64,000 nt of DNA from Coriobacteriales bacterium OH1046. GTDB lineage: Bacteria; Actinomycetota; Coriobacteriia; Coriobacteriales; Atopobiaceae. This document shows, in pieces, positions 37,218 to 46,530 of this stretch; positions within the stretch are counted from its first letter, which is position 1; each line of letters begins with the position of its first letter. The DNA is taken from assembly GCA_004010535.1 (NCBI GenBank), contig RQYE01000005.1, positions 186,001 through 250,000 of the forward strand, given 5' to 3'. A model generated the notes under the pieces. It made no database searches and was not told the origin of the DNA. It was given only the letters and a program-made list of their open reading frames with translations. The translations under genes were made by a program, and so were the position numbers.

Positions 37218-38754
37218 ATGGCACAGCTCCTCGGCATGTTCGTGCTCGCCCTCGCCCCCATCATCTGGCTGGTCATCGGCCTGTGCATCCTTAAGCTGGA
37301 AGCATACAAGGCGAGTATCGGGGCACTCGCCGTGGCAGCCGTCTGCGCCCGCGCCGTTTGGCGCATGCCCGCGATCGACATGGCCACCGCCGCGCTCGAG
37401 GGCTTCGCGATGGCCATCTGGCCTATCGTCATCGTCATCATCGCCGCAGTCTTCACCTACAACCTCACCGTCCACACGGGTGCCATGGAGACGATCAAGC
37501 GCATGCTCTGCTCGGTCTCGGCAGACCGCCGCGTGCTCGTGCTGCTCATCGCCTGGTGCTTCGGCAATTTCCTCGAGGGCATGGCGGGGTTCGGCACCGC
37601 CGTCGCCATCCCCGCGAGCATGCTCGTCGCGCTCGAACTCGACCCGATGGTCTCGATCCTCTCCTGCCTCATCGCCAACGGCGTGCCCACGATGTTCGGG
37701 TCCATCGGCATCCCCACCACCACGCTCGCTGCCATCACGGGCCTCGACCCGATACAGCTCGCGTTCACCCAATCACTGCAAGCGTTCCCCTTCGCGCTGG
37801 CATGCCCCGTGCTCATCGTGATGCTTGTGGGCGGGGGCCCCAAGGCGCTGCGCGGCGCGATCCCGGTCACGCTCATCGCGGGCCTCTCGTTCGCCGTACC
37901 CGAGGTTCTCACCGCCCGCTTCATCGGAGCCGACCTGCCCGATGTCGTGGGCGCGGTATGCTCCCTCGTCGCCACCTTCGTCTTCGCCCTTTCCCTGAAA
38001 GGGCGTGCGGTGCCCGAGGAGCACCGCATGGAGATTGCCGATACCGGCAAAGCTATCGGCGCGGGCGAGGCGCTGCGTGCGTGGGCGCCGTTCATCCTGA
38101 TCTTCGCCGTGCTCATGCTCACGAGCAAGCTCTTCCCCGCCATCAACGGCCCGCTCTCGTCGATCAAGACCACGGCCAACATCTATGCGGGCGACCCGGA
38201 AGCCACGCTGACCTTCACCTGGATCAACACCCCCGGCGTTCTGATCTTTTTCTGCGGCATCGCGGGCGGCGTCATTCAGGCCTGCTCACCTGCCGAGATG
38301 ATCCGCGTCCTCGGCGAGACCTGCAGGCAGATGGGCAAGACCGTGGTCACGATGCTCGGCGTGCTCGCATGCGCCAAGATCATGGGTTACTCGGGCATGA
38401 TCTCGAGCATCGCGTCGTTCTTCGTGGGAACGCTCGGAAACCTGTATCCCTTGGTCGCCCCCCCTGCTGGGCGCGCTCGGCACCTTCGTGACCGGCTCGG
38501 GCACCTCGAGCGAAGTGCTTTTCGGCAACGTGCAGGTACAGGCCGCGAACTCGATCGGCGTCGATCCCTTATGGCTCGCGGCGTCCAACTCGCTCGGCGT
38601 CAGCGCGGGGAAGATGATCTCGCCGCAGAATATCGCCATCGGCTGCGCTGCCTGCAACCTCACCGGCAAGGACGGCGAGATCCTCGGTCGCATCGCACCG
38701 TATGCGTTCGCGTTCGCGCTCTGCATGTCGATTCTGGTTTTCGCGCTCGCGTGA
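37218..38754 (+). pseudogene. L-lactate permease family (LctP) with frameshift at a C7 tract
   Basis: Frame 1 to ...TLGNLYPLVAP; frame 2 continues VTGSGTSSEVLFGNVQVQAANSIGVDPLWLAASNSLGVSAGKMISPQNIAIGCAA; 7 C at about 38458-38464 where 6 would restore LYPLVAPLLGALGTFVTGSGTSS. Confidence 0.85.
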
Positions 38755-38939
38755 GCGACCGGCGGGTTGGTAGTACGATACTCGGGCCCTGTTTCAAAAG
38801 CGCATCCTCTCCGATCATCGTTGCCAACGATGTCGAAGCAAGCGCACCGAAGGCATGCCTCGATAGAGTGCTCGGGCACGGTAGATACGCACTGACAAAA
38901 CAAGCCATTTGCAGCCAGCCCAGCCGGTATTCCGTATGA

Positions 38940-38977
38940 GGATGGAGCGGCAACACCAGGATAGTGCCGCTCCATCC
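38940..38977. terminator. Hairpin, perfect 13-bp stem
   Basis: GGATGGAGCGGCA ... TGCCGCTCCATCC. Confidence 0.7.
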
Positions 38978-39023
38978 CCCCATGCCTCTGTGCACTATTC
39001 CTTCGAGCTCTTTTGATTCATAG

Positions 39024-39057
39024 TACGGTTAGTGATATAGTTATTACAGTAACCGTA
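39024..39057. promoter_or_regulatory. Candidate PadR operator/promoter
   Basis: TACGGTTA N18 TAACCGTA inverted repeat overlapping TATAGT just upstream of padR. Confidence 0.6.
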
Positions 39058-39073
39058 GTAGGGAGGCCAGGCT

Positions 39074-39397
39074 ATGCGGGACAATGCGAAAGGCGGTGCG
39101 CTTACAGAAGTGACCTTCTACATTCTACTCTCCCTCTATACTCCAAAACACGGATACGCTGTCATGCGGTTCATTGAAGATGCGACAGGCGGGCGGCTCT
39201 CATTGGGGGCTGGCACGTTGTATGGCGCGTTGAACTCCTTGCAGGAAAAGGGTTGGATTGAACCTTGCAAAGATAATGGGGGCAGGAGAAAAGAGTACGT
39301 CACCACTGTGCAAGGAAAAGAAATCGCGAAAAAAGAACTTGCAAGGCTCAATGAGCTTGTGGGCATCGCACGCGAAATCATTGGAGATGCAGTATGA
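39074..39397 (+). CDS. PadR family transcriptional regulator
   Basis: LTEVTFYILLSLYTPKHGYAVMRFIEDATGGRLSLGAGTLYGALNSLQEKGWIE. Confidence 0.93.
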   Translation: MRDNAKGGALTEVTFYILLSLYTPKHGYAVMRFIEDATGGRLSLGAGTLYGALNSLQEKGWIEPCKDNGGRRKEYVTTVQGKEIAKKELARLNELVGIAREIIGDAV

Positions 39398-39981
39398 GCA
39401 AAAAATGCTATCGCTTCTTCGGAGGCCTGCTGAACATGCAGGCAGATTGGTTGAATAGAATGTCAGGAAAGGGCTATCGCCTTATTCGGACAGGAAAAAT
39501 GCTCTATGAATTCGAAGAGGGCAAGCCTAACGAAGTGAGCTATTGCGTGGAGTTCATCGGAGAAAAATCGAAAGAGAGCGCAGAAGATTATTCCCGCTTT
39601 TTAGAGGATATGGGCTATAGGGTGTTTTCCAAAAACATCAATCTCAACTATGCTGTCGGTAAGGTGCGTTGGCGTCCGTGGGCTGAGAGGGGCGGGCGCA
39701 TCGCGACAAACGCCACGACCTTTAATCGAGAGCTGCTGATCGTAGAAAAAGAGAACGACGGAAAGCCGTTTGAGCTTCACACCTCCTATGAGGATAAAGA
39801 AGACTATTACGGCAATTTACGCAAGCCGTGGCTTTTTCTGCTGCTCATGTTTGCGCTAGTTTCCGTTGCAAAGCATTCCGTGCTCTTTGGCGTCTTTGCC
39901 TTGGTTGCCCTGATTCCCGCCCTTATATATCAAGTGCAGATACTGAAGATCCGGCGAGAGGCCAGAACACAAGAATGGTGA
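39394..39981 (+). CDS. DUF2812 domain membrane protein
   Basis: MSKKCYRFFGGLLNMQADWLNRMSGKGYRLIRTGKMLYEFEEG...; C-terminal TM pair; overlaps padR by 4 bp. Confidence 0.85.
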   Translation: MSKKCYRFFGGLLNMQADWLNRMSGKGYRLIRTGKMLYEFEEGKPNEVSYCVEFIGEKSKESAEDYSRFLEDMGYRVFSKNINLNYAVGKVRWRPWAERGGRIATNATTFNRELLIVEKENDGKPFELHTSYEDKEDYYGNLRKPWLFLLLMFALVSVAKHSVLFGVFALVALIPALIYQVQILKIRREARTQEW

Positions 39982-40316
39982 TGGTTGTACATGGCGAACC
40001 CGGTCGAGCCAGTCGACGGTCAAGGTGAACGGCGCACTATGCCGCCCTTGACAGCCCTGCCTACACGATTCGCCTGAATCCATCCATCGGGCTTCCAAGA
40101 GGCTCTCGTCGATCGGAAGATCTTCGAGGCCCACGAAGAGCACGCCCTTCTCGTCATACCTTGCCTTGCTAAGGGCACGTCCAGATGCCGGGGACGATTG
40201 ACGATCATTCCACCCCAATCCAATGCGTACTTACGCAAAAATCTCAAATAAAATTCGAGCCGAGATATTGCCCGGAAGCCATTCCCCATGAAATGACGCT
40301 CTGTGATTCGCGCCCG

Positions 40317-40386
40317 CCCCATCTGGATATGCGTTCTAAGACAAAATCGGGCGATATTCTGTCTGGAAACGCATATCCAGATGGAA
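40317..40386. repeat. Dispersed hairpin element, copy B (perfect 17-bp outer stem)
   Basis: CCATCTGGATATGCGTT ... AACGCATATCCAGATGG; aligns along its length with 27484-27548. Confidence 0.75.
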
Positions 40387-40486
40387 CGGATCATCGCCCC
40401 GGCGAGGCTGGCATCCCGCCGGTCAGGCCGTATCGCGCCGTATGCGCCCGCGCTCATGCGAAGGGCCATCGCCCAGTGGTGGAATC

Positions 40487-41787
40487 CTATGCTCCAAGCG
40501 CGCGGACGGGAATGACATAAATGCCATCGGGTCTTCTGTAGGCGCGCTCCCCCGTCCCCGTGAGCACAGCCATGAAGGACGGCTCGGGAGTACGCGCCCT
40601 GCTATCCCGCGCAAGCTTGTCGCGCATGCGTGTGAGCGCTACCGCAGCATCATCGACCTTCCCGGGGCTGAGTTTGATCTCGATCCCCGCCCAGCTGTGA
40701 TCGGCCCGCTCGATTACGGCATCGATCTCGAGGCTGGAATCATCGTGATAATAACGCAGCGGATAAGCACCTGCATCGGGTAGCGCGCGAGCATAGACAT
40801 CGAGATCACGCATGCAGAGGTTCTCGAAAACCAGCCCGAAAGTCTGCCAATCCTGCATGAGCGCGTCCGCCGAGAGTCCGAGCAACGACACCGCAAGAGA
40901 CGGATCAGCGAAGTAGCGCTTGGGCTTCGTGCGCATGCGTTTCGGCGAACGCGAGGGAGGAACCCATCCTGGCACGATGTCCACAAGATAGGAGCGCACA
41001 AGCAGATCCATATGATGCGAAATGTTCTGCTGCTCGTCATTGGTCGGCCCTCTCCCGTCTCCGATCGCATACACATCACGCGCCAAGGTGGCGAACGTCG
41101 GAACCTGCCCCACATTGCGCGCGATCGACCCCAAGAGACGCTCCGCGATGACGGGATTTCCCCCCATCATCGGAATGGATTGCGCGATGATCGCAAAAAG
41201 GTATTCGCGGATAACGACCTGCGCACCTGCCGGATCGACGGATATGAGCTCCGGCCAGCCGCCCCGTACGCAGAGCTTCGCGAGATCGGTAATGTTCGTC
41301 GCCACCTCGCAAGGGTCGAATCTCCCCTCGAACAATCCCGAGAGGCTGACGGTACCTGAGGAATCTCCTGATTCGGCAAGGGTCATCGGATGCATACGGA
41401 TGCGGCCGATGCGGCCCGCACCGCTATGTGCAGTCTCCTCGGCAGAAGGTGTGGAGGATCCTGTGAGAATCCACCGGCCTTTCTTTCCCCGACTTTCGTC
41501 AATCTTATGGCGTACGACATCCCAGATCTCGGGCGCCCGTTGCCATTCATCGATAACGTGGGGTACCGGACCATCGAGCGTGTATCCGGGATCAGCCTTC
41601 GCGATTTCAAGGTTTCCCCCACGGTCGACATACGTGACGCTGTTCGCATGCGCGAGAGACGACCAGGTTTTTCCGCACCAGCGTGTACCCCCACCTCGAT
41701 AGCACCGAAAAGCCGAAGATAGCGTTCGATCTGGGCATCGACGATCCGAGGGAGATATTGCTCTGGCCGTGTTGTATATATGCCCAT
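40487..41787 (-). pseudogene. AAA ATPase with DUF4143-type C-terminus, frameshifted just before the P-loop
   Basis: MGIYTTRPEQYLPRIVDAQIERYLRLFGAIEV in one frame; GGTRWCGKTWSSLAHANSVTYVD...HVIDEWQRAPEIWDVVRHKID...GRWILTGSST in the next; five-C run at 41688-41692. Confidence 0.8.
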
Positions 41788-42033
41788 GCCCTCTCCCCGA
41801 TTCGGTGGTCTTCATCTGAATCCGAATTATAGTTACAAGAAAAAGCGAATACAAGAATCTAGAAAATACGAGTATAAACTACTAGAGAAAACGAATGATA
41901 GTACGGCTATCTACTCATCGAACGGGCAGCACAGCCTACCGCCCACCCCCTTCTTCTGCAAGCGGATTCGAAGCAAGTGGTTTATGATACTGGCATACGT
42001 GCATCAGCACAGAGTCTATCGCTGGGAGGAAAC

Positions 42034-42678
42034 GTGTTCGAGCCTGTGACCTTCGCCGGCATCACCATGCCGCTCATCAGCTTCATCCTGCTCGGCAGCG
42101 CCCTCGTATTCCTCATCATCGTGCAGGGGGCGCGCAGCATGATCTCCAACAAGCTGCAGAGCCTTTTTACGAGCAAACTCTACGACGAATTCCTCGACAC
42201 CGTCGATAAGCCGTCCACGCGCTTCTTCATCCCCGCATACAACCGTGCATACCTGCGCCTGAATGCTTTCATGGCCAAAGGCAGCGCCGAGAAGGCGAAA
42301 GCTGCCTTCGACCAGCTGCTCACCATGAGATCCACGCGCACACAGCGCGATGACCTGCTTTTCAAGGCCTTCCAATTCTATATGCAGCAGGAGGATTTCG
42401 AAGACGCCAAGGCCGTGCTCGACGAGATGCGATCCTACGGACGCCACGAGGAGCGCGTCGAGGAGTGCGTGCGGGCCTATGAGATCTTCGGCAACAGCTC
42501 CTGCGCCTATATCGACGAGATGGAGGCGGCGTTCGATGAGGCCCCCTATGCGCTCAAGGTGAGCTATGCCCTCATGCTCGCGACGCAGTACGCCAGCAAG
42601 AAAGACGGGGGATCTGCCGAGAAGTGGCAGGATACGGCTCGCGAGCTGCTCGAGAACCCGCCCGAGAAATCCAGTTGA
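42034..42678 (+). CDS. Membrane-anchored helical-repeat (TPR-like) protein of unknown function
   Basis: GTG start with GGAGG RBS; N-terminal TM then KAKAAFDQLLTMRSTRTQRDDLLFKAFQFYMQQEDFEDAKAVLDEM. Confidence 0.65.
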   Translation: MFEPVTFAGITMPLISFILLGSALVFLIIVQGARSMISNKLQSLFTSKLYDEFLDTVDKPSTRFFIPAYNRAYLRLNAFMAKGSAEKAKAAFDQLLTMRSTRTQRDDLLFKAFQFYMQQEDFEDAKAVLDEMRSYGRHEERVEECVRAYEIFGNSSCAYIDEMEAAFDEAPYALKVSYALMLATQYASKKDGGSAEKWQDTARELLENPPEKSS

Positions 42679-42720
42679 GGCCGAAGCTCCCGACCATCGA
42701 AACCCGCACGCGAGGGGAAT

Positions 42721-43644
42721 CTAGCCGAGAAGGCGTACCTCGGGCTCGAGGCGTACGCCGAATCGCCCCTCCACCTCATCCTGCACATGGGCGATCAAAC
42801 CATGCACGTCGGCTGCCGTAGCACCGCCCATGTTGACCACGAATCCCGCATGCTTGGTCGAAACCGCAGCCCCGCCTATCTGGAAGCCCTTGAGGCCCGC
42901 ATCGGAGATGAGCTTGCCTGCGAAATGGCCTTCGGGGCGCTTGAAAGTGGAGCCGGCACTCGGAAGCTCGAGCGGCTGCTTCTCGGTGCGCCGAGCGGTG
43001 AAGTCATCCATCTTGGCGCGGATCTCGTCGGGGTCGCCCGCATGCAGACCGAAAGTCGCCGAGACTACGACCATCCTCTCGTCTGCGATGCGGCTCCGGC
43101 GATACCCCAAATCGAGCTCGTCGACGCCGAGCGTATCGAAGCTCCCATCCGCCCGTATGACACGCACCGATTTGAGCACATCGGCTATGCAGCCGCCATA
43201 GGCGCCCGCATTCATGTAGCAGGCCCCGCCCACGCTGCCGGGTATGCCGCAGGCGAACTCCAAGCCCGAGAGGCCCAACTCGCAGGCCATCTCGCTCGCC
43301 TCGCGCAATGACACGCCTGCCTGGCAGCACATCTCCAATCCATCGAGGGTGACTCGCACAAGATCGTGCGCAAGCCCGATAACCACGCCATCGAAGCCAT
43401 CATCGGATACGAGCAGGTTGGATCCTGCACCCAGCACGAAGAACGGCATGTCCGCCGCACGGCAGGCCTCGATGCAGGCGCGGATCTCCTCGGGATCGTC
43501 GGGGATGACGTAGAGCGCCGCAGGGCCCCCGATCTCGAACGTGGTATGCCTGCTCATGGGCTCGTCGGCAAGCACCCGCTCCTCCCCCACCAGGGAACGG
43601 AGCTTCCAAGCGAGCGACTGCCTGTCTGAATCCGAGTCCGCCAT
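42721..43644 (-). CDS. murB: UDP-N-acetylmuramate dehydrogenase
   Basis: MSRHTTFEIGGPAALYVIPDD...FVLGAGSNLLVSDDGF...ACGIPGSVGGACYMNAGAYG; LPSAGSTFKRPEGHFAGKLI. Confidence 0.96.
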   Translation of the reverse strand: MADSDSDRQSLAWKLRSLVGEERVLADEPMSRHTTFEIGGPAALYVIPDDPEEIRACIEACRAADMPFFVLGAGSNLLVSDDGFDGVVIGLAHDLVRVTLDGLEMCCQAGVSLREASEMACELGLSGLEFACGIPGSVGGACYMNAGAYGGCIADVLKSVRVIRADGSFDTLGVDELDLGYRRSRIADERMVVVSATFGLHAGDPDEIRAKMDDFTARRTEKQPLELPSAGSTFKRPEGHFAGKLISDAGLKGFQIGGAAVSTKHAGFVVNMGGATAADVHGLIAHVQDEVEGRFGVRLEPEVRLLG

Positions 43645-43853
43645 CCTTTGTGCACATCCTTTCGCAAGGATAAGGGCGCCATCTACGTGCGGTTCGATTC
43701 TAGATGCCCCCTCGAGCGTGCGCAAGCCCTTCCAACCGATCGGCAACCCCATCCCACTGACATATCGACAAGCAGGGTAGTTGAATGATATGTTCAAATG
43801 CATATACTGACATGTTGTCAAATGCCGCAACCATGCCAAGGGAAAGAGAGCCC

Positions 43854-44912
43854 ATGGGAAACAGGGTCACCATCCAAGACATCGCAGACGAGCTCGGCCT
43901 GTCGCGCAACACCGTATCGAAAGCGCTCAATAACTCGGATGGCCTTGCAGAATCGACACGCGCGCAGATCCTCCAGAAAGCCATGGAGATGGGCTACAAG
44001 CAGTTCGCGTACGCGAACTCGATCCTGGGGTTGCAGCAGGCGGGGCTTCCCGCCACGATGCTGCCCGGTATGACCGATCGACGCGAGGTCGCACTCTTCT
44101 CCACAACATACCTTGCCGCACCGCACTTCTCATCGCTCATGCTCGACGCGCTTCAAAACGAGCTCTCCTTGCTCGGTTTCACACTGAACTCGCATCGGGT
44201 GAACATGGAGAACCTCGCCGATCTCACCCTTCCCATGACCTTCGACGAGAGCCGCGTCGCAGCGATCGTCTGCATCGAGATGTTCGACTACGCCTACGAT
44301 CAGATGCTGTGCGATCTGGGCATCCCCACGCTGTTCGTGGATGGACCTGCGAAGGCACGGGGCGAGAGCCTGCCCTCAGACCAGCTGTACATGGACAACA
44401 CCACCGAGATCCTCCATTTGGTCCACGAGATGATCGGCCGGGGCTGCACGCGCATCGCCTTCATCGGCAACCACCTGCACTGCCAGTCGTTCTTCGAGCG
44501 TTACGCCGCCTTCCGCACCGCCATGATGCTCGCGGGCATCCCCGTCGAGGAGCGCAGCTGCATCCCCTTCAACCTCGTCCACGACATAGGACGGGAGCTA
44601 GCGCGGTTGCCGGAGCTGCCCGAGCTCTTCATCTGCGCGAACGACTTCGTTGCCATCGATGCCCTCCAAGCCCTCAGGAAGCTGGGCTTCGACGTCCCGC
44701 GCGACGTGCTCCTCGCAGGATTCGACGACTCCGCCGAATCGCGCGTATGCATGCCGCCGCTCACCACGATACACATCCACACGCAGGTCATGGCCTATTC
44801 CGCTCTCGAGCTCCTCCGCACGAGGATGAAGGAGCCCGACTTGAACTACCGTCAGGTCTACACCGAGACGGACCTCATCTGGCGCGCATCGACGGAACGG
44901 GGCAGTGCATAA
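43854..44912 (+). CDS. LacI family transcriptional regulator
   Basis: MGNRVTIQDIADELGLSRNTVSKALNNSDGLAESTRAQIL HTH plus periplasmic-binding-like domain. Confidence 0.95.
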   Translation: MGNRVTIQDIADELGLSRNTVSKALNNSDGLAESTRAQILQKAMEMGYKQFAYANSILGLQQAGLPATMLPGMTDRREVALFSTTYLAAPHFSSLMLDALQNELSLLGFTLNSHRVNMENLADLTLPMTFDESRVAAIVCIEMFDYAYDQMLCDLGIPTLFVDGPAKARGESLPSDQLYMDNTTEILHLVHEMIGRGCTRIAFIGNHLHCQSFFERYAAFRTAMMLAGIPVEERSCIPFNLVHDIGRELARLPELPELFICANDFVAIDALQALRKLGFDVPRDVLLAGFDDSAESRVCMPPLTTIHIHTQVMAYSALELLRTRMKEPDLNYRQVYTETDLIWRASTERGSA

Positions 44913-44984
44913 GGCATAGTAGCCGCTCATAGGGAACCGCGTTCGATAGACCCGCTCCCCAGCATATGATCTGTAGGTAAAAGT

Positions 44985-44996
44985 GTGCAAATGCAC
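44985..44996. promoter_or_regulatory. Operator-like palindrome GTGCAAATGCAC overlapping a TATAAT -10
   Basis: GTGCAAATGCACTATAAT; same 12-mer at 57351-57362. Confidence 0.6.
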
Positions 44997-45089
44997 TATA
45001 ATTGTATTCGTAAACGCCACATTCCGTTCTGTACGATGCCCTGCCCGGAAAAGCACGGCATCGAATCCTTCCCGTCACGGGAGCCGCCC

Positions 45090-45755
45090 ATGAGCATCTT
45101 CTCGTATGACAGCAAATTCAGCCAGGTGTTCCTGAAGATCGCCTACGGATGCTTCCTCAATGTGCTCTGGATCGCCTGTTCGGTCCCCATCATCACCCTA
45201 GGCGCCTCGACCACCGCTCTCTATGCCGTCACCTTGAAGATCGTCGACAACGAGGAGGGCAACGTCACCAAGCAGTTCTTCCAAGCGTTCAGGGAGAACT
45301 TCAAGCAGGCGACGGCCATCTGGCTCGTCTTGCTCGCAGTCGGCATCTTCCTCGGAGCAGACGCCTTCATCCTCGTCCGCCTGCGCGATTCGTCAGCCGG
45401 CGCTCCCTCCGTCATGTGGACGATCATCCTCGCCATGGTCATCGCCTCCCTCATCATCTACGCCATCGTGCTCATGTACGTCTTCCCCCTCGTTGCCCGC
45501 GTGGAGAACACCAGCCCCAACATGGTGAAAAACGCCCTCCTCATCGGCATCCGCTACCTGTTCTGCACGATCCTGGTCTTCGCCATCCACTTCGCCATGT
45601 TCGTCGTCATCGTCAGGTTCTTCACGCCCCTCGTCCTGTTCGGAGAGGGTCTCTGCGCCCTGCTCAGCTCGTATCTGCTCGCGCCTGTCATCAAGGCGTG
45701 CTCTGAACCGGCTTCTCCCCATCCGCAGGAAGGCGGGGAAGGAGGCGTGCGATGA
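45090..45755 (+). CDS. DUF624 (YesL-like) membrane protein
   Basis: FLKIAYGCFLNVLWIACSVPIITLGASTTALYAVTLKIV. Confidence 0.88.
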   Translation: MSIFSYDSKFSQVFLKIAYGCFLNVLWIACSVPIITLGASTTALYAVTLKIVDNEEGNVTKQFFQAFRENFKQATAIWLVLLAVGIFLGADAFILVRLRDSSAGAPSVMWTIILAMVIASLIIYAIVLMYVFPLVARVENTSPNMVKNALLIGIRYLFCTILVFAIHFAMFVVIVRFFTPLVLFGEGLCALLSSYLLAPVIKACSEPASPHPQEGGEGGVR

Positions 45756-46495
45756 GGCTGCCACCCGAGGAGCGGGCGGCCCATCGGGCCGCCTTCGCAG
45801 CGATGGCTACGTCGGAGCGGCTCGACTACATCTTCTCGTATTACAAGCTCGAGCTGGCAATCGTATCCATCGCCGCGCTCGTCGCAGGGACTATCATCGT
45901 GCGTATCCTCACGCATAGGGACGCCGTGCTCTACCTGGCCTATGCCAACGTTGCTGTGGAAAGCGGGCTCGACGAGGCGCTCGGAGAGGGATTCGTGACA
46001 CACCTCGGACTTGATCCGCAGGAAAACGAAGTGTATCGATATCATGACCTCTACCTCTCCGACGATGAAGGGGTCGCAGACCACCGGTACGCCTATGCCT
46101 CCCACATCAAGCTCCTCGGAGCGATAGATGCCGAGCAGCTGGATGTGGTCATCATGGGCAAAGACGCGTACGACATCCTCTCCTCGGCCGGATACCTCGC
46201 CGATCTCCCGACGATCATCTCCGGAACCGACCCCGAAACGCAGGAGATCCTCGTGCCGCTCCTCGTGGCGAACGAGGTCGTCGTCGAGGACAATATGGTC
46301 GAATATAACTTGGGCGAGACGGACACCTATCAGGCCACGGTCGTTGAGGCTGTGAATGCGGTCGATGCCGCCGGCTTGCCGCTCTTCGAAGGTGCCGGAT
46401 TCTCCGGGCAGGCATATCTCGGTGTCATCGCGAACAGCCCCCGGCAGGATGCTGTCCTTGCATATCTCGAATACCTTTCCGCCGCCACCTTCTAA
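45752..46495 (+). CDS. Conserved hypothetical membrane-anchored protein
   Basis: Single N-terminal TM (LELAIVSIAALVAGTIIVRIL); ATGA overlap with DUF624 gene. Confidence 0.7.
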   Translation: MRLPPEERAAHRAAFAAMATSERLDYIFSYYKLELAIVSIAALVAGTIIVRILTHRDAVLYLAYANVAVESGLDEALGEGFVTHLGLDPQENEVYRYHDLYLSDDEGVADHRYAYASHIKLLGAIDAEQLDVVIMGKDAYDILSSAGYLADLPTIISGTDPETQEILVPLLVANEVVVEDNMVEYNLGETDTYQATVVEAVNAVDAAGLPLFEGAGFSGQAYLGVIANSPRQDAVLAYLEYLSAATF

Positions 46496-46530
46496 CAGGC
46501 CTCTTTCCACATCGAGCGAACGGAGTCTCC

